From Hirudinaria manillensis (Eukaryota > Annelida > Clitellata > Hirudinida > Hirudinidae): a stretch of DNA of 64,000 bases. Made by a program: the position numbers and the translations under genes. How positions within the stretch are numbered: position 1 is the stretch's first letter; each line of letters starts with the position of its first letter. The stretch spans positions 5,447,701 to 5,511,700 of the forward strand of contig CM067535.1 in the NCBI GenBank assembly GCA_034509925.1, read 5' to 3'. Below, one piece after another: positions 39,380 through 53,498 of this stretch. The notes under the pieces were generated by a model. It made no database searches, was not told where the DNA came from, and saw only the letters and a program-made list of their open reading frames with translations.

Positions 39380-39720
39380 GATAGCAGAACACGTAAAATC
39401 TCGAAACGCTCGAAAACACGGAGCACGTCGTGCTCGCTCTTATTTATGTAGCAAAGAGGAGCGCGAGTCAAAATGTCACGTGCCTCTCTCGACTCCGACC
39501 AATCGGCTTCGGAGGCGAGACGCACGTGATTAATCTCGACTCGGATCGCGCCCGTGCTACGCGAACCGAGTCAAATGATCACGTGTTGCGATCGCCGGCC
39601 TACCGTTGGTCGGAATCGATCGTAGCACGTGAGATTTTGACTCGCTTCTCGGCGATATATATAAAGGCTCGTTCCGGGCCGTCGTATTTTCGTCGAGATA
39701 ATTCTGACAATTAGCTGACA

Positions 39721-40143
39721 ATGTCCGGCAGAGGAAAGGGAGGCAAAGTCAAGGGAAAGGCCAAGAGCAGGTCCAGCAGGGCCGGACTGCAGTTTCCGGT
39801 CGGTCGCATACACAGACTCCTGCGCAAGGGAAACTACGCCGAGAGGGTCGGGGCCGGAGCTCCGGTCTACCTGGCCGCCGTCATGGAATACTTGGCCGCC
39901 GAGGTGCTCGAATTGGCCGGCAACGCGGCTCGCGACAACAAGAAGACTCGCATCATCCCGCGCCATCTCCAGCTGGCCATCAGGAACGACGAGGAGTTGA
40001 ACAAGCTCCTGTCCGGCGTGACGATCGCCCAGGGAGGAGTCTTGCCGAACATCCAGGCCGTTCTGTTGCCCAAGAAGACGGCCAAAGTGGGCGGCGGCGG
40101 AGGTTCTAGCCAGACTCAGCAGGCCGGTAGCGGTGGAAAGTGA
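39721..40143 (+). CDS. H2A: Histone H2A (unit 7)
   Basis: Protein identical to unit 1. Hairpin at 40183-40198. Confidence 0.98.
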   Translation: MSGRGKGGKVKGKAKSRSSRAGLQFPVGRIHRLLRKGNYAERVGAGAPVYLAAVMEYLAAEVLELAGNAARDNKKTRIIPRHLQLAIRNDEELNKLLSGVTIAQGGVLPNIQAVLLPKKTAKVGGGGGSSQTQQAGSGGK

Positions 40144-40711
40144 AGAAGATAAAAAAAAAACAAACAAACAAACAAACAAAAAGGCTCTTTTCAGAGCCAC
40201 GCACATCTAACGAGAGACGAGTGTCGCTCAATTAGGAGCTTTTAATTATAATAATAATAATAATAATTGGTCGTGATGGATCAGGAGATGGATGGATGGA
40301 TGTGATGTGATGTGATGTGATGTGATGTGATGTGATGTAATGGGACGGGATGGGAAGTGGCGGACCGGATTTGATCGAATTGTCGTTCACCGACGACGTA
40401 GACTAATGAAATAGCCGAAACGTGGACGAAAAGAAACGTAATGCTCGATAAGGTTACGACATGGTTGTCTCTTTTTTGCTTGACGTCGCATTAAAGAAAG
40501 TAGTTCGCGACAATTGAATTTAATGCACAAAAAAACAACGACAACGCCTAAGTAGTAGTGGGTGGCAAAATTAAATAATTTCCAATAAGTTACAGAAAGA
40601 GCAACGGTTCGATGCGTTCCATGACTATCGTTAGAAATGAGTGGCTCTGAAAAGAGCCGTTTTTTTGTTTTGATTCTCGTCCCTAGAACGAGGCAAACGA
40701 AGAGACGGAGC

Positions 40712-41278
<567 letters not shown>

Positions 41279-42138
41279 CTAAAATTGAAATTCCTCAAAA
41301 TCGACCTAGAAATGCTCGAAAATGGACAATTAAGACTGGGAATTTGTACGAAATCGACGACCGGCACCTTCGTCCATCGGATCAAATAGTTTTTTTCTTA
41401 AAAGAAGAACGTTAAAAGTGAAAACGGCGACCGTAAAAGGTTCGTTCGACATTCGTTCGAAACTCGGGAGACGGTCGACATCGAAAGCGATGTCGGACGT
41501 GGAGAGTCTTTCTGCGAGATTAACTTTCATTGCAAGTTTTGATTAAAAGAATTAAAATCCTTCTTGACGGCCGTCACCGTTAATGTTACGCTTTTTTTTT
41601 TTCAATTTCTGTCGTTCATTCTTGGATTCGTACCATCCGTCCATTCGTACGTTTCACGAGTGCTCGATAACGGACGTTTTGGACAATAAAATTGTGCGAA
41701 ATCGACCTTTTGCCAGCCTGTTTTTTTTTAATCGCTCTCAAAAAGAAAAAAAATAGATCGTTAAAAGTGAAAATGTTGACGCGACGAAGACGTTCGATCG
41801 ACTTCCAATCGTAGTTGAAAATGACGTCGGTTTATTTGAAACCAAATTCTTTTTTTTTTTAACATTATTAGAAAGCTTTTGTTTGTAACAAAAAAATTCT
41901 TCTCAACGACGACAACAGCGCATCGTTATTTCGATTACAGCGTCAGTCTCAATTTCTTGACCCTTTCGAGGTCGTCGTTGCTCATAATTTGCGGAATAGC
42001 GAACGAATTTTGATGCCATCTTTAATTTAGTTTTTTTTTTACTTTTTCTAGTTTTCGATCGCGAGGCCACTTGCCGTCGTTCGACTGGTTGGCTCTGAAA
42101 AGAGCCGTTTGATGTGGTGTTATCGGTTTCAAATCCGC

Positions 42139-42798
42139 TCAAACTCTCTTGGCCATTCTCTTGACTGGGGACTTTTTCTTGTTCTTCTCGACCGGCGCGA
42201 TCTTTTCCTTTCTCTGTCTTTTGGGCGCAGCCGCCGCCGCCGCCGGTTTCTTGCCGTCGGCTGATTTCCTCGGCCTGCCGGCGCTCGGCTTCTTCTTCTT
42301 CTTCTGCTCGACTTCAGGTACGGCCTTCTTTTCCTTGATTGCGGCAAGAGCGGGCTTCTTCGTCGCCTTCTTCTTCTCCTTCAGAGGGACGGCGGCCTGT
42401 TTTTCAGTCTTGCTCTTGGTCTTTTTGGCCGCGGCAGGCTTCTTCGGAACGGCTTCCTCCTTCGTCGTTTTCTGCTGCTGCTGCTTCTTCTTGTCTGCCG
42501 AGGAGGCGGCTCCGAGCCTAAAACTTCCGCTCGCTCCGCTGCCGCTCGACTGCTTCAGAGTCTCGGCCTTGACTCCGTTGCGCAGGGCAGCCTTCAGCCT
42601 GGTGTTGACGGCGTGCTCGTCGGCTCCGACTTTGAAGTTGGCCAAGACGTACTTGAGTATCGCCTGCCTCGACGAGCCTCCGCGCTCCTTCAGGGCCACC
42701 AGGGCCTGCCTGATCATCTCGGCGTAGGACGGATGATCTTGTACGACGGCCTTTTTCTTGGCCTTTCCTACTTCTCCTTTGGCTACGGACGCTGACAT
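42139..42798 (-). CDS. H1: Histone H1 (unit 8, 219 aa)
   Basis: Tracts Q4 K5 A6. Hairpin at 42091-42106. Confidence 0.97.
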   Translation of the reverse strand: MSASVAKGEVGKAKKKAVVQDHPSYAEMIRQALVALKERGGSSRQAILKYVLANFKVGADEHAVNTRLKAALRNGVKAETLKQSSGSGASGSFRLGAASSADKKKQQQQKTTKEEAVPKKPAAAKKTKSKTEKQAAVPLKEKKKATKKPALAAIKEKKAVPEVEQKKKKKPSAGRPRKSADGKKPAAAAAAPKRQRKEKIAPVEKNKKKSPVKRMAKRV

Positions 42799-43142
42799 AT
42801 TTCTCTCCTATTAAGCCTCTATTTTGTTTTAACAAAAACGAGCTGCGCGAACGACACTCCGGTATAATTATAAAGTCTCCGATAGCCGACGCGTACGCGT
42901 ATTTAAGGCCGGTCGCGAGGCGCGCGGACGTGATTGAAGGAGGCGTCGAAACGACTCAGAGCGGACGGACGAACTTTCGCGGAAAATAGTGGAAAAAAAA
43001 AAACAAAACAAGCAAACACGGCAAGCTGGAAGCGGTCTCGCAAAAAAAATTGAGCGCAACTCGACGTTCGTCGGAAATGGGTGGTCCTGAAAAGGACCGT
43101 TTTTTTTCGTTTTCTCGTCGAATTGGTTCGATCGAAATCAAT

Positions 43143-43469
<327 letters not shown>

Positions 43470-44060
43470 TCAGTTGACTGGCGATGATGGTCGTACGCAG
43501 CGAAGGCGGATTGCCTATAACGTCGAAGATCGGCGGGCGCCGACCTTTCAGAAAGCTCCTTCGCCGAGCGCCTACCTTTGAGAAACGTTCCTTTCGCGAC
43601 CCGTTTGTCCGAGCCGAGAGTCGTGAAATTAGTGGCTGTTGTTGTTCTTGTTATTTTCAAAAACGTCATCGTCTTGTTTGTTTGTTTCCTTTTTGTTTTG
43701 TTTTGTTTATCATATCGAAAAGAAACCTTAAAAACAATTTTCAAGAAGAAACATCGTCGTAGCCGTTGCAATCATTATCATTACGCTATGCACGTTACGT
43801 CATTAATATTACGATCGGTGTAACGTCAAAGCGACGCCGCATCGATCGTTACCGTCGACGGCGAAAACGACGTCCTCGTCGAAGCCGCCGATCATCATGA
43901 CGGTTTTTTTTTTCATTCTCCCATCCACCCTTAGTCTAACAAAAAGACGAAACGCAAACGCCAAAAGACAACCGGACGGTTAGCGCGTTCTCACGACTTC
44001 GTTTCGATTTGGTGTGGCTCTGAAAAGAGCCTTTTTGTTTTCGCTTTCCTAACGCTCGCT

Positions 44061-44432
44061 TCACTTGGAACTGGTGTACTTGGTCACGGCCTTCGTACCC
44101 TCGCTCACGGCGTGCTTGGCCAGCTCGCCGGGCAGCAGGAGGCGAACGGCAGTCTGTATTTCTCTGCTCGTTATCGTCGACCTCTTGTTGTAGTGAGCCA
44201 GGCGCGAAGCCTCGGAGGCGATTCTCTCGAAGATGTCGTTGACGAACGAGTTCATGATCGACATGGCCTTTCCGCTGATGCCCGTGTCGGGGTGGACCTG
44301 CTTGAGGACCTTGTAGATGTAGACGAAGTAGCTCTCCTTTCGCCTCTTCTTGTGCTTCTTGTCGCCGGTCCTGGCGGCCTTGGCCTTGCTGGCAGCCTTC
44401 TTGGCACCTTTGCTGGCAGGTTTCGGAGGCAT
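44061..44432 (-). CDS. H2B: Histone H2B (unit 8)
   Basis: Protein identical to unit 1. Hairpin at 44016-44031. Confidence 0.98.
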   Translation of the reverse strand: MPPKPASKGAKKAASKAKAARTGDKKHKKRRKESYFVYIYKVLKQVHPDTGISGKAMSIMNSFVNDIFERIASEASRLAHYNKRSTITSREIQTAVRLLLPGELAKHAVSEGTKAVTKYTSSK

Positions 44433-44773
44433 GATAGCAGAACACGTAAAATCTCGAAACGCTCGAAAACACGGAGCACGTCGTGCTCGCTCTTATTTAT
44501 GTAGCAAAGAGGAGCGCGAGTCAAAATGTCACGTGCCTCTCTCGACTCCGACCAATCGGCTTCGGAGGCGAGACGCACGTGATTAATCTCGACTCGGATC
44601 GCGCCCGTGCTACGCGAACCGAGTCAAATGATCACGTGTTGCGATCGCCGGCCTACCGTTGGTCGGAATCGATCGTAGCACGTGAGATTTTGACTCGCTT
44701 CTCGGCGATATATATAAAGGCTCGTTCCGGGCCGTCGTATTTTCGTCGAGATAATTCTGACAATTAGCTGACA

Positions 44774-45196
44774 ATGTCCGGCAGAGGAAAGGGAGGCAAA
44801 GTCAAGGGAAAGGCCAAGAGCAGGTCCAGCAGGGCCGGACTGCAGTTTCCGGTCGGTCGCATACACAGACTCCTGCGCAAGGGAAACTACGCCGAGAGGG
44901 TCGGGGCCGGAGCTCCGGTCTACCTGGCCGCCGTCATGGAATACTTGGCCGCCGAGGTGCTCGAATTGGCCGGCAACGCGGCTCGCGACAACAAGAAGAC
45001 TCGCATCATCCCGCGCCATCTCCAGCTGGCCATCAGGAACGACGAGGAGTTGAACAAGCTCCTGTCCGGCGTGACGATCGCCCAGGGAGGAGTCTTGCCG
45101 AACATCCAGGCCGTTCTGTTGCCCAAGAAGACGGCCAAAGTGGGCGGCGGCGGAGGTTCTAGCCAGACTCAGCAGGCCGGTAGCGGTGGAAAGTGA
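44774..45196 (+). CDS. H2A: Histone H2A (unit 8)
   Basis: Protein identical to unit 1. Hairpin at 45227-45242, the shortest stop-to-hairpin distance in the array. Confidence 0.98.
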   Translation: MSGRGKGGKVKGKAKSRSSRAGLQFPVGRIHRLLRKGNYAERVGAGAPVYLAAVMEYLAAEVLELAGNAARDNKKTRIIPRHLQLAIRNDEELNKLLSGVTIAQGGVLPNIQAVLLPKKTAKVGGGGGSSQTQQAGSGGK

Positions 45197-45750
45197 AGAA
45201 GATAAAAAAAAACAAACAAACAAAAAGGCTCTTTTCAGAGCCACGCACATCTAACGAGAGACGAGTGTCGCTCAATTAGGAGCTTTTAATTATAATAATA
45301 ATAATAATAATTGGTCGTGATGGATCAGGAGATGGATGGATGGATGTGATGTGATGTGATGTGATGTGATGTGATGTAATGGGACGGGATGGGAAGTGGC
45401 GGACCGGATTTGATCGAATTGTCGTTCACCGACGACGTAGACTAATGAAATAGCCGAAACGTGGACGAAAAGAAACGTAATGCTCGATAAGGTTACGACA
45501 TGGTTGTCTCTTTTTTGCTTGACGTCGCATTAAAGAAAGTAGTTCGCGACAATTGAATTTAATGCACAAAAAAACAACGACAACGCCTAAGTAGTAGTGG
45601 GTGGCAAAATTAAATAATTTCCAATAAGTTACAGAAAGAGCAACGGTTCGATGCGTTCCATGACTATCGTTAGAAATGAGTGGCTCTGAAAAGAGCCGTT
45701 TTTTTGTTTTGATTCTCGTCCCTAGAACGAGGCAAACGAAGAGACGGAGC

Positions 45751-46317
<567 letters not shown>

Positions 46318-47177
46318 CTAAAATTGAAATTCCTCAAAATCGACCTAGAAATGCTCGAAAATGGACAATTAAGACTGGGAATTTGTACGAAATCGACGAC
46401 CGGCACCTTCGTCCATCGGATCAAATAGTTTTTTTCTTAAAAGAAGAACGTTAAAAGTGAAAACGGCGACCGTAAAAGGTTCGTTCGACATTCGTTCGAA
46501 ACTCGGGAGACGGTCGACATCGAAAGCGATGTCGGACGTGGAGAGTCTTTCTGCGAGATTAACTTTCATTGCAAGTTTTGATTAAAAGAATTAAAATCCT
46601 TCTTGACGGCCGTCACCGTTAATGTTACGCTTTTTTTTTTTCAATTTCTGTCGTTCATTCTTGGATTCGTACCATCCGTCCATTCGTACGTTTCACGAGT
46701 GCTCGATAACGGACGTTTTGGACAATAAAATTGTGCGAAATCGACCTTTTGCCAGCCTGTTTTTTTTTAATCGCTCTCAAAAAGAAAAAAAATAGATCGT
46801 TAAAAGTGAAAATGTTGACGCGACGAAGACGTTCGATCGACTTCCAATCGTAGTTGAAAATGACGTCGGTTTATTTGAAACCAAATTCTTTTTTTTTTTA
46901 ACATTATTAGAAAGCTTTTGTTTGTAACAAAAAAATTCTTCTCAACGACGACAACAGCGCATCGTTATTTCGATTACAGCGTCAGTCTCAATTTCTTGAC
47001 CCTTTCGAGGTCGTCGTTGCTCATAATTTGCGGAATAGCGAACGAATTTTGATGCCATCTTTAATTTAGTTTTTTTTTTACTTTTTCTAGTTTTCGATCG
47101 CGAGGCCACTTGCCGTCGTTCGACTGGTTGGCTCTGAAAAGAGCCGTTTGATGTGGTGTTATCGGTTTCAAATCCGC

Positions 47178-47831
47178 TCAAACTCTCTTGGCCATTCTCT
47201 TGACTGGGGACTTTTTCTTGTTCTTCTCGACCGGCGCGATCTTTTCCTTTCTCTGTCTTTTGGGCGCAGCCGCCGCCGCCGGTTTCTTGCCGTCGGCTGA
47301 TTTCCTCGGCCTGCCGGCGCTCGGCTTCTTCTTCTTCTGCTCGACTTCAGGTACGGCCTTCTTTTCCTTGATTGCGGCAAGAGCGGGCTTCTTCGTCGCC
47401 TTCTTCTTCTCCTTCAGAGGGACGGCGGCCTGTTTTTCAGTCTTGCTCTTGGTCTTTTTGGCCGCGGCAGGCTTCTTCGGAACGGCTTCCTCCTTCGTCG
47501 TTTTCTGCTGCTGCTGCTTCTTCTTGTCTGCCGAGGAGGCGGCTCCGAGCCTAAAACTTCCGCTCGCTCCGCTGCCGCTCGACTGCTTCAGAGTCTCGGC
47601 CTTGACTCCGTTGCGCAGGGCAGCCTTCAGCCTGGTGTTGACGGCGTGCTCGTCGGCTCCGACTTTGAAGTTGGCCAAGACGTACTTGAGTATCGCCTGC
47701 CTCGACGAGCCTCCGCGCTCCTTCAGGGCCACCAGGGCCTGCCTGATCATCTCGGCGTAGGACGGATGATCTTGTACGACGGCCTTTTTCTTGGCCTTTC
47801 CTACTTCTCCTTTGGCTACGGACGCTGACAT
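47178..47831 (-). CDS. H1: Histone H1 (unit 9, 217 aa)
   Basis: Tracts Q4 K4 A5, the lowest total together with unit 2. The distal CG palindrome of its promoter is shortened. Hairpin at 47130-47145. Confidence 0.97.
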   Translation of the reverse strand: MSASVAKGEVGKAKKKAVVQDHPSYAEMIRQALVALKERGGSSRQAILKYVLANFKVGADEHAVNTRLKAALRNGVKAETLKQSSGSGASGSFRLGAASSADKKKQQQQKTTKEEAVPKKPAAAKKTKSKTEKQAAVPLKEKKKATKKPALAAIKEKKAVPEVEQKKKKPSAGRPRKSADGKKPAAAAAPKRQRKEKIAPVEKNKKKSPVKRMAKRV

Positions 47832-48168
47832 ATTTCTCTCCTATTAAGCCTCTATTTTGTTTTAACAAAAACGAGCTGCGCGAACGACACTCCGGTATAA
47901 TTATAAAGTCTCCGATAGCCGACGCGTATTTAAGGCCGGTCGCGAGGCGCGCGGACGTGATTGAAGGAGGCGTCGAAACGACTCAGAGCGGACGGACGAA
48001 CTTTCGCGGAAAATAGTGGAAAAAAAAAACAAAACAAGCAAACACGGCAAGCTGGAAGCGGTCTCGCAAAAAAAATTGAGCGCAACTCGACGTTCGTCGG
48101 AAATGGGTGGTCCTGAAAAGGACCGTTTTTTTTCGTTTTCTCGTCGAATTGGTTCGATCGAAATCAAT

Positions 48169-48495
<327 letters not shown>

Positions 48496-49054
48496 TCAGT
48501 TGACTGGCGATGATGGTCGTACGCAGCGAAGGCGGATTGCCTATAACGTCGAAGATCGGCGGGCGCCGACCTTTCAGAAAGCTCCTTCGCCGAGCGCCTA
48601 CCTTTGAGAAACGTTCCTTTCGCGACCCGTTTGTCCGAGCCGAGAGTCGTGAAATTAGTGGCTGTTGTTGTTCTTGTTATTTTCAAAAACGTCATCGTCT
48701 TGTTTGTTTGTTTCCTTTTTGTTTTGTTTTGTTTATCATATCGAAAAGAAACCTTAAAAACAATTTTCAAGAAGAAACATCGTCGTAGCCGTTGCAATCA
48801 TTATCATTACGCTATGCACGTTACGTCATTAATATTACGATCGGTGTAACGTCAAAGCGACGTCCTCGTCGAAGCCGCCGATCATCATGACGGTTTTTTT
48901 TTTTTTTCATTCTCCCATCCACCCTTAGTCTAACAAAAAGACGAAACGCAAACGGCAAAAGACAACCGGACGGTTAGCGCGTTCTCACGACTTCGTTTCG
49001 ATTTGGTGTGGCTCTGAAAAGAGCCTTTTTGTTTTCGCTTTCCTAACGCTCGCT

Positions 49055-49426
49055 TCACTTGGAACTGGTGTACTTGGTCACGGCCTTCGTACCCTCGCTC
49101 ACGGCGTGCTTGGCCAGCTCGCCGGGCAGCAGGAGGCGAACGGCAGTCTGTATTTCTCTGCTCGTTATCGTCGACCTCTTGTTGTAGTGAGCCAGGCGCG
49201 AAGCCTCGGAGGCGATTCTCTCGAAGATGTCGTTGACGAACGAGTTCATGATCGACATGGCCTTTCCGCTGATGCCCGTGTCGGGGTGGACCTGCTTGAG
49301 GACCTTGTAGATGTAGACGAAGTAGCTCTCCTTTCGCCTCTTCTTGTGCTTCTTGTCGCCGGTCCTGGCGGCCTTGGCCTTGCTGGCAGCCTTCTTGGCA
49401 CCTTTGCTGGCAGGTTTCGGAGGCAT
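49055..49426 (-). CDS. H2B: Histone H2B (unit 9)
   Basis: Protein identical to unit 1. Hairpin at 49010-49025. Confidence 0.98.
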   Translation of the reverse strand: MPPKPASKGAKKAASKAKAARTGDKKHKKRRKESYFVYIYKVLKQVHPDTGISGKAMSIMNSFVNDIFERIASEASRLAHYNKRSTITSREIQTAVRLLLPGELAKHAVSEGTKAVTKYTSSK

Positions 49427-49767
49427 GATAGCAGAACACGTAAAATCTCGAAACGCTCGAAAACACGGAGCACGTCGTGCTCGCTCTTATTTATGTAGCA
49501 AAGAGGAGCGCGAGTCAAAATGTCACGTGCCTCTCTCGACTCCGACCAATCGGCTTCGGAGGCGAGACGCACGTGATTAATCTCGACTCGGATCGCGCCC
49601 GTGCTACGCGAACCGAGTCAAATGATCACGTGTTGCGATCGCCGGCCTACCGTTGGTCGGAATCGATCGTAGCACGTGAGATTTTGACTCGCTTCTCGGC
49701 GATATATATAAAGGCTCGTTCCGGGCCGTCGTATTTTCGTCGAGATAATTCTGACAATTAGCTGACA

Positions 49768-50190
49768 ATGTCCGGCAGAGGAAAGGGAGGCAAAGTCAAG
49801 GGAAAGGCCAAGAGCAGGTCCAGCAGGGCCGGACTGCAGTTTCCGGTCGGTCGCATACACAGACTCCTGCGCAAGGGAAACTACGCCGAGAGGGTCGGGG
49901 CCGGAGCTCCGGTCTACCTGGCCGCCGTCATGGAATACTTGGCCGCCGAGGTGCTCGAATTGGCCGGCAACGCGGCTCGCGACAACAAGAAGACTCGCAT
50001 CATCCCGCGCCATCTCCAGCTGGCCATCAGGAACGACGAGGAGTTGAACAAGCTCCTGTCCGGCGTGACGATCGCCCAGGGAGGAGTCTTGCCGAACATC
50101 CAGGCCGTTCTGTTGCCCAAGAAGACGGCCAAAGTGGGCGGCGGCGGAGGTTCTAGCCAGACTCAGCAGGCCGGTAGCGGTGGAAAGTGA
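49768..50190 (+). CDS. H2A: Histone H2A (unit 9)
   Basis: Protein identical to unit 1. Hairpin at 50225-50240. Confidence 0.98.
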   Translation: MSGRGKGGKVKGKAKSRSSRAGLQFPVGRIHRLLRKGNYAERVGAGAPVYLAAVMEYLAAEVLELAGNAARDNKKTRIIPRHLQLAIRNDEELNKLLSGVTIAQGGVLPNIQAVLLPKKTAKVGGGGGSSQTQQAGSGGK

Positions 50191-50743
50191 AGAAGATAAA
50201 AAAAAACAAACAAACAAACAAAAAGGCTCTTTTCAGAGCCACGCACATCTAACGAGAGACGAGTGTCGCTCAATTAGGAGCTTTTAATTATAATAATAAT
50301 AATAATAATTGGTCGTGATGGATCAGGAGATGGATGGATGGATGTGATGTGATGTGATGTGATGTGATGTAATGGGACGGGATGGGAAGTGGCGGACCGG
50401 ATTTGATCGAATTGTCGTTCACCGACGACGTAGACTAATGAAATAGCCGAAACGTGGACGAAAAGAAACGTAATGCTCGATAAGGTTACGACATGGTTGT
50501 CTCTTTTTTGCTTGACGTCGCATTAAAGAAAGTAGTTCGCGACAATTGAATTTAATGCACAAAAAAACAACGACAACGCCTAAGTAGTAGTGGGTGGCAA
50601 AATTAAATAATTTCCAATAAGTTACAGAAAGAGCAACGGTTCGATGCGTTCCATGACTATCGTTAGAAATGAGTGGCTCTGAAAAGAGCCGTTTTTTTGT
50701 TTTGATTCTCGTCCCTAGAACGAGGCAAACGAAGAGACGGAGC

Positions 50744-51325
<582 letters not shown>

Positions 51326-51371
51326 TCAAAATCGACCTAGAAATGCTCGAAAATGGACAATTAAGACTGGG

Positions 51372-51534
51372 CACCAAACTTCTCACTCGACCTTCTCGTA
51401 TTCCACCGGTGTGTATGATCCGCTTTCTTGGATTTTCACAAAATTTCAAGGGATTTCGTCGTTCTCGTGCGTTCTCGTGCGTTTAAGGCTATCTTGCTCG
51501 AACGTCGCAGTGTATTGTCATACACTCTGTTGGA
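51372..51534 (+). mobile_element. Probable 5' region of a non-LTR retrotransposon
   Basis: Sequence between the histone array edge and the first ATG of the retrotransposon ORF1. It has no similarity to the histone spacer. A GTTCTCGTGC decamer is repeated in tandem near 51460-51482. I infer that it is the element's 5' UTR from position alone. Confidence 0.45.
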
Positions 51535-52671
51535 ATGACTACGCTGGTTGAACCAGAGGGAGAAGACTTCCAACTTGTTCAAGGAAGGAAGAGGAGGAGA
51601 GTATCGTCGGAGACTGACGGTAACTAATCGGCAAAGATGAAGGTCTTCATAAAGACCGAGACCAGTAAGATGAACACAATCCGGGTTCAGGAACAAGTAA
51701 GTGGTATCGTTGGCAGAAAGGATGTGAAGATCGTTTCTCGTAACAATCTTCTTATCGTGTTTGCCGATAATGATGAAGAGGCAAGGAAACTTGTCCAACT
51801 TCGTAACATCGGGGGTATTGCGGCTAGCGCGTACCTCGAGGCCAAGAAAAAGATGTGCATCATCGGAGTCCCTGAGACTCTAGATGATGATTCCATCAGA
51901 GTGGCGACAGGCTGCGCGAAGGCGACCAGAACCACGAAGAACGTCGGTGGGAAGAAGGTGGCATCATCGGTTGTCATCCTTGATTTCACTGGTAACGTTC
52001 CAGAAAAAGTTAGTTTTAAGGTTAAGCCCGTTAGGTGCTACAAATGCAGCGCATATGGGCACATAGCTGCTAATTGTGTGCACAAGGCCAAGTGCCCTAA
52101 ATGCCTGGGTGAGCACGCCCTAAAAGACTGTCCCTCAAAGGATACTGAAAAGCGTTGCGCGACATGCGACAGTACCGGTCATTTTACTGGTCAGGTCGCA
52201 TGTCCAAAACGCCAGGTTGAGAGGGAGGCACTTACAATTAGGTCTACGAAGCATGTCAGTTATGCTAAAGCCCTTACTGAGGCTAAGAATAAGATAGAGT
52301 CTCATGATGATTCTCCGCCCGCTCAACCTGCTCCGATCACGGATAAGCAGGTTGAGAATCAGAAGACGAATACCGACAATAGCAACATTGTTAAAAAAAA
52401 AAGAAAGAAGAGAACTAAGAAAAATAAGGATAATGTGGAAGCCTCTAAGGCTTCCGAGACCAGTGCCGCAGTAAAACATCTCATCAAGAATGATGTTTTC
52501 TCAAAAATCATGTTGGCAATAATCACTGAAGTTGCTACATTATTTAACCACAGGTTCCAGGGAGGAAGCATGGAGCACCTGCAGCTACTGCAGGATGAAA
52601 TATGCACACTCATGAGGGGATTCTTCCAAAGGATTATGACAAAGGAGTTATCTGCCGTCCAACATGGATAA
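51535..52671 (+). CDS. Retrotransposon ORF1 (gag-like, triple CCHC), split by one stop
   Basis: Nucleic-acid-binding ORF1 of a jockey/I-like non-LTR element, which coats the element RNA. The frame opens at ATG 51535 (EDFQLVQGRKRRRVS), meets TAA at 51625-51627 after 30 codons, and continues in the same frame from ATG 51637 for 344 residues. Counting from 51637, three zinc knuckles follow: CX2CX4HX4C at residues 134-147, CX2CX3HX4C at 153-165 and CX2CX4HX6C at 174-189. Then come a Lys/Arg-rich stretch and a C-terminal tail ending VQHG. The TAA stop overlaps the ORF2 ATG as ATGGATAA (52664-52671). Compared with related copies, this ORF1 lacks about five residues (PYIRE) just before the first knuckle. 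It may be inactive because of the stop at 51625. Confidence 0.75.
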
Positions 52672-53419
52672 AGGCGTCAAGATCATCCAATGGAACTGTC
52701 ATGGCATCAGCCCAAAACTCGGTGAGCTCGTTTCATTCATAAACGGACAGGACCAACCTCCTGGTATCATTATGCTTCAAGAAACCTTTCTTAAAAACAG
52801 GCACTCTTTCAAGCTCCCAGGGTACCTGACAGATTTTAAGATTAAGCCATACATTAGGGAGCCCGTTAGGTGCTACAAATGTAGCGCAGATGGGCACATA
52901 GCTGCTAATTGTTTGCACAAGGCCAAGTGCCCTAAATGCCTGGGTGAGCACGCCCTAAAAGATTGTCCCTCAAAGGATACTGAAAAGCGTTGCGCGACAT
53001 GCGACAGTACCGGTCATTTTACTGGTCAGGTCGCATGTCCAAAACGCCAGGTTGAGAGGGAGGCACTTACAATTAGGTCTACGAAGCATGTCAGTTATGC
53101 TAAAGCCCTTACTGAGGCTAAGAATAAGATAGAGTCTCATGATGATTCTCCGCCCGCTCAACCTGCTCCGATCACGGATAAGCAGGTTGAGAATCAGAAG
53201 ACGAATACCGACAATAGCAACATTGTTAAAAAAAAAAGAAAGAAGAGAACTAAGAAAAATAAGGATAATGTGGAAGCCTCTAAGGCTTCCGAGACCAGTG
53301 CCGCAGTAAAACATCTCATCAAGAATGATGTTTTCTCAAAAATCACGTTGGCAATAATCACTGAAGTTGCTACATTATTTAACCACAGGTTCCAGGGAGG
53401 AAGCATGGAGCACCTGTAG
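52664..53419 (+). CDS. Chimeric endonuclease-start/zinc-knuckle ORF, copy 1 (251 aa, early stop)
   Basis: Residues 1-55 are the start of an apurinic-type endonuclease of a non-LTR ORF2: QWNCHGI with Asn 11 and MLQET with Glu 40, the first two catalytic motifs. The frame then enters ORF1 at about GYL-T-DFKIKPYIREP (53-67) and carries the three zinc knuckles (70-83, 89-101, 110-125), a basic tract near 190-205 and the ORF1 tail. The other endonuclease catalytic residues are missing, so no nuclease activity is expected; RNA or DNA binding remains possible. In this copy CAG changed to TAG at 53417-53419 and removes the last 29 residues. Confidence 0.6.
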   Translation: MDKGVKIIQWNCHGISPKLGELVSFINGQDQPPGIIMLQETFLKNRHSFKLPGYLTDFKIKPYIREPVRCYKCSADGHIAANCLHKAKCPKCLGEHALKDCPSKDTEKRCATCDSTGHFTGQVACPKRQVEREALTIRSTKHVSYAKALTEAKNKIESHDDSPPAQPAPITDKQVENQKTNTDNSNIVKKKRKKRTKKNKDNVEASKASETSAAVKHLIKNDVFSKITLAIITEVATLFNHRFQGGSMEHL

Positions 53420-53498
53420 CTACTGCAGGATGAAATATGCACACTCATGAGGGGATGCTTCCAAAGGATTATGACAAAGGAGTTATCTGCCGTCCAAC

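Noticed and set aside
52733..52951. Repeated minus-strand frames of 72, 84 and 114 codons in the array
   Set aside because: They are antisense shadows of the chimeric ORF with no protein resemblance.
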